From: JAENVT01 sp031412355
GTDB lineage: Bacteria > Actinomycetota > Acidimicrobiia > Acidimicrobiales > Ilumatobacteraceae
Reading direction: 5' to 3'
Assembly (NCBI GenBank): GCA_031412355.1
Contig: JANOCR010000175.1
Span: 1-20,732, forward strand
DNA length: 20,732 nt
Shown: piece by piece, positions 5,540 through 12,143 of the stretch
Position numbering within the stretch: the first letter of the stretch is position 1
How the letters are laid out: each line of letters opens with the position of its first letter
Made by a program: the position numbers and the translations under genes
Notes under the pieces: model-generated
Told to the model about the DNA's origin: nothing
Database searches by the model: none
Seen by the model: the letters and a program-made list of their open reading frames with translations, nothing else

Positions 5540-6645
5540 TACGACCTCCTCGTCGAGGCACCGGCGATCACGCTGGCGAGTTCTTCCATTGCTGCAAGTG
5601 AATGACCTTCCACGAAATGATCAACATACGGCAATGCGGCGGCCATGCCACGGGCCAGGGGCGCGTAGCCGGGTGTGACCTTCAACGGGTTGACCCAGAT
5701 CAGGTCGTAGGTCACCCGCTGCAGGCGGCACATCTGTTCGCCGAGCACCGTGGGATCGCCGCGATCCCAACCGTCGCTCAGGATCACGACGATCGCGCCA
5801 CGGGCCATGCCCCGCACGCCCCACTCGTCGTTGAACCGCCGCAGGCACTCGCCGAGGCGCGTTCCGCCACTCCAGTCCTGTACGCGCTCGCTGGCCTGTC
5901 GCAGGGCTTGGTCCGGATCACGGCTGTTCAACTCCTTGGTGACGCGGGTCAGCCGCGTACCCAGGGAGAACGCTTCGACTCGCTGCCGGCCGGCCACTGC
6001 CGCGTGCACGAAGCGCAGCATCGCCCTGGCGTACGGCTCCATCGAGCCGCTGACGTCGAGCAGCAACACCAATCGCCGGAGGCGATCGCCAGGCTCGCGC
6101 CAGTATCGACGGATCGGTTCGCCGCCTGCGCCGATGGCGCTGCGCAGCGTTGCGCGCAGGTCGGGCCGCGATCCATTCCTGGCAGATCGGAATCTGAACG
6201 ACCGGCGTGGCGGCCCGGCGAACCGAAGTTGGCTCATCAACTGCTGGGCCAACTCCAACTCGGCATCGTCGTAGGCGCCGAAGTCTTTGTTGCGCAGAAC
6301 CTCGACCGACGAGAACCGCAGAGTCAGCGTGGGGTCATCGTTGGGCTCGCCGGCTTCATCGGGACCATCACCCTCATCTTCGTCGTCGGTGGCCAACGTG
6401 ATCCGCATTAGTTCCTCGTCGTCGGCGAGGCCATTGGACTCGGCGTGATCCCAGAACACGGCGAACGCCCGATCGAACAATGGGAGATCCTCTGGCTGGT
6501 GCACCAGCGTCGAGCGCGCTGCCCAGTAGACGCTGTCGCGTTCGGCGATGCCGACCCGCCCGAGCGCCTCGACGAACATCAGCACACTGCCGATGGGCAC
6601 GCGCAGAGATGCGCCGCGCAGGACACGCGCGAATGTGACCGCCAT
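5539..6645 (-). CDS. coxE: CoxE-type VWA domain protein (second copy in this locus)
   Basis: This 368-residue protein with a C-terminal von Willebrand A domain is of the CoxE family, which works with the MoxR-type ATPase CoxD in building the CODH active site. The metal-ion site is intact: LLLDVSGSMEPYARAML (D197, S199, S201), then SGGTRLGECLRRF and VILSDGWDRGDP. The N-terminal helical part includes ERDSVYWAARSTLVHQ, and an acidic linker DDEDEGDGPDEAGE lies near residues 87-100. The ATG at 6645 is chosen because it has GGAG just upstream and starts like other CoxE proteins; a longer frame to 7041 overlaps the ATPase gene. It lies 59 bases after that gene's stop. Its counterpart at 12144-13310 shares the layout but differs in linker sequence. 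Confidence 0.92.
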   Translation of the reverse strand: MAVTFARVLRGASLRVPIGSVLMFVEALGRVGIAERDSVYWAARSTLVHQPEDLPLFDRAFAVFWDHAESNGLADDEELMRITLATDDEDEGDGPDEAGEPNDDPTLTLRFSSVEVLRNKDFGAYDDAELELAQQLMSQLRFAGPPRRSFRFRSARNGSRPDLRATLRSAIGAGGEPIRRYWREPGDRLRRLVLLLDVSGSMEPYARAMLRFVHAAVAGRQRVEAFSLGTRLTRVTKELNSRDPDQALRQASERVQDWSGGTRLGECLRRFNDEWGVRGMARGAIVVILSDGWDRGDPTVLGEQMCRLQRVTYDLIWVNPLKVTPGYAPLARGMAAALPYVDHFVEGHSLAAMEELASVIAGASTRRS

Positions 6646-6704
6646 TCGCTCCGCCGCAGTATCGAGCGTGCCTTCCCGGCGTGGAGCCCTGACCGGAGGA
6701 GGAC

Positions 6705-7640
6705 TCAAGGTTGCTGCATGCCCCGCTCGAACGCCTGCTTGACCATGTTGGCGATGCCGTGCTGCCGGGCGCGCTCCTGGTCTTCTCGGTACTTCAGCAC
6801 TGTGCCGAGCGTAGTCTCGACGGTCGCCTCGTCGAGTTCGGTCACTCCGAGTGCACCGAGTGCTTGTGCCCAGTCGATCGTCTCGGCGACTCCCGGCGGC
6901 TTGTACATGTTGAGTGCGCGCATCGCCTCGACCGCCGCGGCGACCTGGCGGGCGAGGGGCTCGATGACGTTCGGTACCCGCATGCGCACGATCTTCACCT
7001 CGCGCTCGAAGTCGGGATGCTCGACCCAGTGATACAGGCACCGCCGCTTCAGGGCGTCGTGCACATCGCGCGTGCGGTTGGATGTCAGCACCACGATCGG
7101 CGGCCGTGTGGTGGTGAACTTCCCGAGCTCGGGGATGGTGATCTGGTAGTCCGACAGCATCTCCAGCAGGTACGCCTCGAACTCGTCGTCGGCACGGTCG
7201 ATCTCATCGATCAACAACACCGGCGGCACCTCGCCGCGGTGATCGATCGCCTGCAACAACGCCCGCTTCAGCAAGAACCGTTCGTTGTACAACTGCTCCT
7301 CGAGCGCGCCGGTGCCGACGCCGCGAGCTTCGCCGCTGGCCTCGGCGGCTCGCAGGTGCAACAGCTGGCGCGAGTAGTCCCAGTCGTAGACGGCCTGTGC
7401 GGCGTCGATGCCCTCGTAGCACTGCAGGCGGATCAATTCGCCGCCTGTCCAGCGACTGATCACCTTGGCGACCTCGGTCTTGCCGACGCCCGCCTCGCCT
7501 TCGAGCAGTAGCGGCCGTTTCAGCGCCAGCGCCAAGAACACCGACGTGGCCAGCCCATCGTCGGGCAGGTATCCGTGCAAGCTGAGCGCCTGCGATACAT
7601 CGGCAGGTGACGTGGGATTCACAGCGGGGGTGACAGCCAT
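6705..7640 (-). CDS. coxD: CoxD-type MoxR family AAA+ ATPase (second copy in this locus)
   Basis: This 311-residue MoxR-type AAA+ ATPase has the Walker A loop GEAGVGKTEVAK (residues 48-55 for the core), Walker B VLLIDEID (about 141-148), sensor 1 LTSNRT (185-190), and an arginine-rich KRRCLYHWVEHPD segment. In Oligotropha CoxD is required for building the Cu-S-Mo cluster (known). MoxR ATPases act as chaperones with a VWA partner, which follows here. Compared with the copy at 13311-14195 it has an extra N-terminal 10 residues or so and a variable loop (EARGVGTGALEEQL). ATG 7640 follows a weak -10-like TAGCCT only 8 bases away with no Shine-Dalgarno, suggesting leaderless expression. Its start is 36 bases from the divergent glycosidase gene. 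Confidence 0.92.
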   Translation of the reverse strand: MAVTPAVNPTSPADVSQALSLHGYLPDDGLATSVFLALALKRPLLLEGEAGVGKTEVAKVISRWTGGELIRLQCYEGIDAAQAVYDWDYSRQLLHLRAAEASGEARGVGTGALEEQLYNERFLLKRALLQAIDHRGEVPPVLLIDEIDRADDEFEAYLLEMLSDYQITIPELGKFTTTRPPIVVLTSNRTRDVHDALKRRCLYHWVEHPDFEREVKIVRMRVPNVIEPLARQVAAAVEAMRALNMYKPPGVAETIDWAQALGALGVTELDEATVETTLGTVLKYREDQERARQHGIANMVKQAFERGMQQP

Positions 7641-7676
7641 TACTCGACAGGCTAGAGCCGATGCCATGCTCTGTAC
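7641..7676. promoter_or_regulatory. Very short divergent intergenic region between coxD copy 2 and the GH13 gene
   Basis: Only 36 bases separate the two opposed start codons, so any promoter for one gene must overlap the other's coding start or use leaderless messages. On the minus strand TAGCCT (7649-7654) sits 8 bases before the coxD ATG; on the plus strand CATGCT (7665-7670) sits 6 bases before the GTG. Both are weak. No Shine-Dalgarno is seen on either side. Confidence 0.3.
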
Positions 7677-9269
7677 GTGGTACGCCAATTCACCGTTCAC
7701 GTTCCTCACGCGCGCCAAGTGTCGCTGTTCACGCAGGGTTGTCACACGTTGACCGTCTCGCAGACGGTCATGCAGCGACAGGCAGACACGCCGACGTGGA
7801 ACGGCGAGGTCGACGCGGCTGAGGGTGACCTGTACTGGTTCGTCGTCGACGGAGTCGGACCGCTGCTCGATCCCGACGCGATGGATGTTGCGCTGACGCC
7901 CGACGGTCCGCGCAGCGCTGTGCGTACCACCTGGCCCGCCCAGCCGTCGCTCGGCACTCAACACGACGATCCGATCGTGTACGAGTTGCACGTGCGCGGC
8001 TTCGCCACGACGTTTGCCGGGTGCATCGAACGGCTCCCGTATCTCGCCGATCTCGGGATCAACGTGATCGAGCTCATGCCCGTCCACCCGTTCGACATCA
8101 GCGACAACTACTGGGGCTACATGCCGCTGGTGTGGGGAGCCGTTCACCGGCCGTATGCCAACGGCGACGACGCACCGGCAGAACTGGCGTCGTTGACGCA
8201 AGCTGCGCACTCTCATGGCATCGAGGTATGGCTCGATGTCGTGTTCAACCACACGGCCGAAGGCGATCCGACCAAGCCGACGCTTTCGTTGCGCGGTCTC
8301 GACGAGGCGAACGCGTACCTGCATCGACCCGATGGCACGTACAACGACGACAGTGGAACCGGGAACGTCGCGAACCCGCAGGACCCCAACATCCAGCAAT
8401 TGATTCTCACCGCGCTCGAACGTTTCGCCGATCTCGGCATCGACGGCTTCCGCTTCGACCTCGCTTCGTTGCTGACCCGCGACGGCGGAGGCCTTGTGGA
8501 TCGAATCACCGAGTGGGGAGCGCATCGCGTGGTGCGATTGATCGCCGAGCCGTGGGATCTGGCCTCGTACCAGGTAGGAGAGTGGCGTCCGCCTTGGTTG
8601 CAGTGGAACGATCGATATCGCGACCAGATGCGCGGCTTTGTGCGCGGCGAGCCGGGCTTGGTCGCCGCGGCGATCCAGCGCGTGCAGGGCAGCCCTGATC
8701 TCTTCGCAGCGGGACCCAGGGGCAGCGTCAACTTCCTGACCGCGCACGATGGTCTGACGATGCACGATCTCACGGCGTTGACGAGCGACCACCATCACTC
8801 GTGGGATTGCGGCGACGAGTTGCGGCTGCAGCAACTGAAGAACTACTTCACCGTGCTGCTGCTGTCGGCCGGCACGCCGATGTTCGTCATGGGCGACGAG
8901 TTCGGGCGGACGCAGAATGGCCTCGACAACCCCTACGACATCGACAGTGAGGTGACGTGGGTCGACTGGAGCCGGCTCGATGAGTGGGGCGAACTGCACG
9001 GATACGTGCGGGAGCTGCTGCGGCTGCGGCGTTTGCATCCGCCAAGCGACTTCCGTTTCTACGGCGCCGAGTCGATGCCCGACACCTCACTGGAATCGCA
9101 CTCACTGGCCTGGTCGTCGGGTGGCCTTTATGTCATGGCCAACTTCTGGTGGGAGCCCGTTCGATTTGAGATCCAGGAGGAGGGTTCGTGGCGGGAGGCG
9201 CTGTGCACATCGGCGTCCGAAGCACCGATGGTGGCGCCTCGCTCGATGGTGGTCTGGCAACGCGAGTGA
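7677..9269 (+). CDS. glgX: GH13 glycoside hydrolase, GlgX/isoamylase-like glycogen debranching enzyme
   Basis: This 530-residue alpha-amylase-superfamily enzyme most likely cleaves alpha-1,6 branches in glycogen. Residues 1-90 form a CBM48-like beta domain. The TIM barrel holds all four conserved regions: DVVFNH (187-192); GFRFDLAS with nucleophile D261; LIAEPWD with acid/base E291; and LTAHDG with D358. The GlgX-type stretch after region I, PTLSLRGLDEANAYLHRPDG, and later SGTGN support isoamylase/GlgX over amylase. It is shorter than usual GlgX (about 650-700), with a small C-terminal domain. GTG 7677 is used for lack of a better start. It stands alone on the plus strand inside the cox region. 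A trehalohydrolase (TreZ) is the main alternative. Confidence 0.82.
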   Translation: MVRQFTVHVPHARQVSLFTQGCHTLTVSQTVMQRQADTPTWNGEVDAAEGDLYWFVVDGVGPLLDPDAMDVALTPDGPRSAVRTTWPAQPSLGTQHDDPIVYELHVRGFATTFAGCIERLPYLADLGINVIELMPVHPFDISDNYWGYMPLVWGAVHRPYANGDDAPAELASLTQAAHSHGIEVWLDVVFNHTAEGDPTKPTLSLRGLDEANAYLHRPDGTYNDDSGTGNVANPQDPNIQQLILTALERFADLGIDGFRFDLASLLTRDGGGLVDRITEWGAHRVVRLIAEPWDLASYQVGEWRPPWLQWNDRYRDQMRGFVRGEPGLVAAAIQRVQGSPDLFAAGPRGSVNFLTAHDGLTMHDLTALTSDHHHSWDCGDELRLQQLKNYFTVLLLSAGTPMFVMGDEFGRTQNGLDNPYDIDSEVTWVDWSRLDEWGELHGYVRELLRLRRLHPPSDFRFYGAESMPDTSLESHSLAWSSGGLYVMANFWWEPVRFEIQEEGSWREALCTSASEAPMVAPRSMVVWQRE

Positions 9270-9298
9270 TCGTGCCGGTGCGCTCAAATTCCCGCGTA

Positions 9299-10231
9299 CT
9301 AGATGTCCGGCTGACGGATGATCGCGACGGGGCACGTCGCGTGATGCACGACCGTGCGGCTCACCGAGCCGAGCAGCGCCGACCGTAATGCGCCGCGGCC
9401 TCGCGAGCCGACCACGAGCAGGTCGGCGTCGCCCGCTTCGGCGAGCAAGGCTTCGGCGGGAGACAGCTCAACCAGCTTGGCGTGTACATGCACCGATCCG
9501 CCGGACAGACGTGGTTCCAGCGACTCGAGACTCGTCTTCAGCTCCTCCATCGCATCGAGCTGCATGTCGGTTCGAGGTTCGCTGACCGACGTACGCGACC
9601 CGGTGTACGGGTAGATCCAACCGTGGACAGCCGTGAGCTCGGCACCCGTCAAGACTGCCTGGCCGTATGCCCACTCGAGTGCCTGCAACGAGCCAGCCGA
9701 GCCGTCGACACCGACGACGATCTTGTGCATCGTGGACCCGATCTCGACTGCAGGCTTTGCCGGCACGACAATGACCGGCACGTGCGATCGGTGCACCACG
9801 CTGAGAGCCACCGAGCCGAGCATTCCATCCATGAACCCGGTGTAGCCCGTGGCTCCGACCACGATCTCGTCGCCCGCTTGAGCGCACTCGGCGATCTCGA
9901 TGGCGGCCGGCGACATCGCCGATATTCCGTCGACGACCACCTCCGGACTGATCTCGGCGACCTCTTCGATCGCCCGACTGATGACAGCGTCAGCACCGGC
10001 CTTGTACATCTCGAGGTCTTCGTGTCGCGGATAGGTCGCGCCCTCCGGGCCGCCGTAGACCGGGACGCTGTAGCACGACACGACGAGAACCGCGGCGTTG
10101 CGGCGGCGTGCCTCGTACGCAGCCCACCCCACCGCGGCGATGGACGGATCGGATCCATCCACGCCCACAACAATTTTTTTGGCAACAATTTTTTTGGCAA
10201 CGATCTCTTTGGCATCGACGTTCTTCGTCAT
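9299..10231 (-). CDS. Universal stress protein with two UspA domains
   Basis: This 310-residue protein has two tandem Usp domains. Domain 1 begins IVVGVDGSDPSIAAVGWAA and ends with VGATGYTGFMDGMLGSVAL. Domain 2 begins KIVVGVDGSAGSLQALEWA and ends with VGSRGRGALRSALLGSVSRTV. Both endings fit the ATP-binding G-2x-G-9x-G(S/T) pattern. Such ATP-binding Usps are linked to dormancy and hypoxia in Actinobacteria. The N terminus carries a repeated VAKKI peptide made by 15-base repeats with A7 runs. A DosR-like palindrome lies about 65 bases before the ATG at 10231, inside the 3' end of the upstream gene. No close Shine-Dalgarno is visible. It converges on the GH13 gene with a 29-base gap that holds no evident terminator. 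Confidence 0.92.
   Translation of the reverse strand: MTKNVDAKEIVAKKIVAKKIVVGVDGSDPSIAAVGWAAYEARRRNAAVLVVSCYSVPVYGGPEGATYPRHEDLEMYKAGADAVISRAIEEVAEISPEVVVDGISAMSPAAIEIAECAQAGDEIVVGATGYTGFMDGMLGSVALSVVHRSHVPVIVVPAKPAVEIGSTMHKIVVGVDGSAGSLQALEWAYGQAVLTGAELTAVHGWIYPYTGSRTSVSEPRTDMQLDAMEELKTSLESLEPRLSGGSVHVHAKLVELSPAEALLAEAGDADLLVVGSRGRGALRSALLGSVSRTVVHHATCPVAIIRQPDI
10168..10212 (-). repeat. Three 15-base tandem repeats with A7/T7 runs in the stress-protein start
   Basis: On the plus strand CAACAATTTTTTTGG occurs at 10168-10182 and 10183-10197, identical. A third copy at 10198-10212 differs at three bases. The unit keeps frame and encodes VAKKI (the third copy reads AKEIV). Two A7 homopolymers in a GC-rich genome stand out as slippage-prone sites near the start of the stress-protein gene. 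Confidence 0.85.
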
Positions 10232-10286
10232 ATGTTGAGCGTGGCCCGAGATGGCTCCTCACAACAGTTGCCGAGGTCCTCAGACC

Positions 10287-10739
10287 TCAGGACTTTTGTC
10301 CCTCGGTCGCGAGGTCCCATTCGACTGAGAAGCCGTCGCCGGTGGCACGCGCCACGAACCTGCGGCCACTGACCGTGGCTACCTCCATCAGAAGCCATGC
10401 ATGGCGGCCGTCGGCGATCCACGGATCGGGCTTCGGCAAATCGGCCGTCTCGTGGCTGCGCCGTACTCTGCCGCGAAGCAGCACGCTCCATGCCGTGCGC
10501 GACGCAACGTCGATCTCATCGACCTCGAACGACGCGGGCCCTTCACACTTGGCCATAAGCGAAGCGGGACCGGTGCGTACGACGATCCACACCATTCCGT
10601 CAGCACGGTGCAGCCTGTAGCTGACCGGGAAGGCGATCGGCGTGTCACCATCGAGGAAGCACAGCCGACCGACCGAGCGGGCCTCGACCAGTTCGTAGCA
10701 CTCCCACGTCGGCAAGTCGGCGCGATGGGCATCGCTCAT
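10287..10739 (-). CDS. Pyridoxamine 5'-phosphate oxidase-fold flavin-binding protein
   Basis: This 150-residue split-barrel protein is of the PNPOx-like group, whose members bind FMN, F420 or heme and often act as reductases or scavengers. The N-terminal helix and first strands (CYELVEARSVGRLCFLDGDTPIAFPVSYRLH) and GMVWIVVRTGPASLMAK match the family. ASFEVDEIDVASRTAWSVLLRGRVRR follows, as is typical. True pyridoxine oxidase activity is unlikely in a protein this short. The ATG lies two bases after the multicopper oxidase stop, so the two genes form one unit. Its last codons overlap a palindromic region that probably belongs to the next gene's control. The cofactor cannot be decided from the sequence. 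Confidence 0.82.
   Translation of the reverse strand: MSDAHRADLPTWECYELVEARSVGRLCFLDGDTPIAFPVSYRLHRADGMVWIVVRTGPASLMAKCEGPASFEVDEIDVASRTAWSVLLRGRVRRSHETADLPKPDPWIADGRHAWLLMEVATVSGRRFVARATGDGFSVEWDLATEGQKS
10289..10302 (-). promoter_or_regulatory. DosR-like box upstream of the universal stress protein
   Basis: On the minus strand the site reads GGGACAAAAGTCCT, matching 12 of 14 bases of the mycobacterial DosR core GGGACTWWAGTCCC. It is centred about 65 bases before the stress-protein ATG and lies across the stop codon of the upstream gene. A second palindrome, GAGGTC-N4-GACCTC, is next to it at 10273-10288. Mycobacterial DosR targets often include Usp genes (known). The binding claim is inferred from the motif alone. 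Confidence 0.45.
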
Positions 10740-10741
10740 GG

Positions 10742-12076
10742 CTACTGCTCGACGATCAGGGCAGTGACCATTCCGAACATTCCGGTGGGGCCTTCGGCAT
10801 GGTTGAGGATGTGGCAGTGCCAGGCCCAGACACCGGGGTCCTCTGCCTTGTAGAGCACTGTGAAGCGCTCGCCCGGAGAGATGTTGATGGTGTCGCCGGG
10901 CATCGGTACGTCGAGCGGGACACCGTCTTTGGCGATGATCCAACCGACTGGTTGGTGCATATGCATCGGGTGCGCCATGAGCCCCTCGTTGAGGTAGTTG
11001 ACCTGCAGGACCTGGCCGATACGGATCGTTGTCGGTTCCGTAGCGGGGAAGCTCTTGCCGTTGAGGCTGAGCCCGATGGTCCCTGCATCGTTCAACACCA
11101 TGTTGACCGACTTGTCAACCTTGGTATAGCCCTTGTCGATCAGCATCTGCGGGATCGGCATCTCGTCGATCGTGAAGGCGCCGAACAATCCGTTGGGCAC
11201 CTGCAGTTGGGCGTTGTGATGTGAGTGGTAGATGCCGACCGCGGGGCCCTTCGCAACGAACTCGTAGGTGAAGCTTTCACCAGGTGGGATCGGTGGCTGG
11301 GTGTACGGGTCGACACCGTCCATGACGTTGGGCACACGGATCCCGTGAAGGTGCATGGATGTCGATTCGGGCAGGCTGTTCTTCAACACGATCCGCACCT
11401 TGTCGCCGTCGTTGACGTGCATCTCCGGCGCGGGGACCACACCGTTGTACGTCCAAGCTTCGACCAGGTTTCCGGGCGACACCTCCCATTGAACGATCTT
11501 GGCCTCGAGGTTGTATTCCTTGGTGCCGTCGGCCAGGACCGTCGGCTCCAACAAGTCGCCGCCACGGCCCTCGGTTTTCGCCGGATATGCCGCCGCGACC
11601 TCGGCCATTGCCGCGTCCATCTCCTGCCATGTCATCGTGGCTTCGGCCTGCGGCGCAGCAGCGGTGTGCTCGCCACCGATCGTCAGATCGGCCTTCATCC
11701 CGTTCGCCGCGTGTCCGGCGATCTCGCACAGCACCTTGTACATGCCTTCGCCGACATTGCCGACTTCCAGCTCGGCCGTCGCACCGGGGTTGATGTCTGC
11801 GGACTTCAGGCCAAGCTCCGGTACCGAGATGTTGTGGACAGCGGCACCGGTGTTGGTGATTCGCAGCGTGCCCCCTTCCAGCGGCAGGCTGATCATCAGT
11901 GGGCTGATCTTGAACTCACTGAGGATCACCTCGGTGCTGGCGGGCGCCGCAACCGCTTCCGCCCCCGACGCCGACTCGCTGCGTAACCCGAACATCGCTA
12001 GCGCGAGCGCCATCACCGAGACGATGAACGCGAACCAACCAAGGACCGACCTGTCTTGCTGTGCCATGTCAGCCAT
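10742..12076 (-). CDS. Membrane-anchored multicopper oxidase with an extra N-terminal cupredoxin domain
   Basis: This 444-residue copper protein has a hydrophobic helix (residues 10-31) that should hold it at the outer face of the membrane. Residues 48-135 are a plastocyanin-like domain with a mononuclear copper site: H81, C117, H122 and M127 in LCEIAGHAANGM. Residues 180-444 form a two-domain multicopper oxidase or copper nitrite reductase-like unit with STSMHLHG (H242, H244), YHSHH (284-287), HPMHMH (369-374) and WHCHILNHAEGPTGM (H420, C421, H422, H426, M433). Laccase-like oxidation, cuprous-ion oxidation and nitrite reduction are all possible. ATG 12076 is preferred to ATG 12067; no Shine-Dalgarno is visible. 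A DosR-like palindrome lies about 57 bases upstream. It is followed two bases later by the flavoprotein gene. Confidence 0.9.
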   Translation of the reverse strand: MADMAQQDRSVLGWFAFIVSVMALALAMFGLRSESASGAEAVAAPASTEVILSEFKISPLMISLPLEGGTLRITNTGAAVHNISVPELGLKSADINPGATAELEVGNVGEGMYKVLCEIAGHAANGMKADLTIGGEHTAAAPQAEATMTWQEMDAAMAEVAAAYPAKTEGRGGDLLEPTVLADGTKEYNLEAKIVQWEVSPGNLVEAWTYNGVVPAPEMHVNDGDKVRIVLKNSLPESTSMHLHGIRVPNVMDGVDPYTQPPIPPGESFTYEFVAKGPAVGIYHSHHNAQLQVPNGLFGAFTIDEMPIPQMLIDKGYTKVDKSVNMVLNDAGTIGLSLNGKSFPATEPTTIRIGQVLQVNYLNEGLMAHPMHMHQPVGWIIAKDGVPLDVPMPGDTINISPGERFTVLYKAEDPGVWAWHCHILNHAEGPTGMFGMVTALIVEQ

Positions 12077-12125
12077 CGTGACGATGAGATGGTGAGGCAA
12101 GTAGGGCTTGTGGGCATCGTATATC

Positions 12126-12139
12126 GGGACCTAGGTCCC
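12126..12139 (-). promoter_or_regulatory. Perfect 14-base palindrome, DosR-like box, upstream of the multicopper oxidase
   Basis: GGGACCTAGGTCCC is a perfect palindrome in the 67-base gap between the coxE copy 1 stop and the oxidase ATG, centred about 57 bases before that ATG. Its GGGAC-N4-GTCCC arms equal the core of the mycobacterial DosR box, with 12 of 14 consensus matches. A TACGAT follows 4 bases downstream on the minus strand. No T-run follows, so a terminator role is unlikely. Confidence 0.5.
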
Positions 12140-12143
12140 CAGT

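Noticed and set aside
7641..9038. Upstream extension of the coxD copy 2 frame to 9038
   Set aside because: This stretch is antisense to the GH13 gene with all catalytic motifs on the other strand; the ATPase begins normally at 7640.
10273..10288. Hairpin GAGGTC-N4-GACCTC as a terminator of the flavoprotein gene
   Set aside because: No T-run follows on the minus strand and it lies beside a DosR-like box, so a regulatory role is at least as likely.
12126..12139. Palindrome as a terminator of coxE copy 1
   Set aside because: The stem is followed by GATATACGAT and not a T-run; its arms match a known regulator core.
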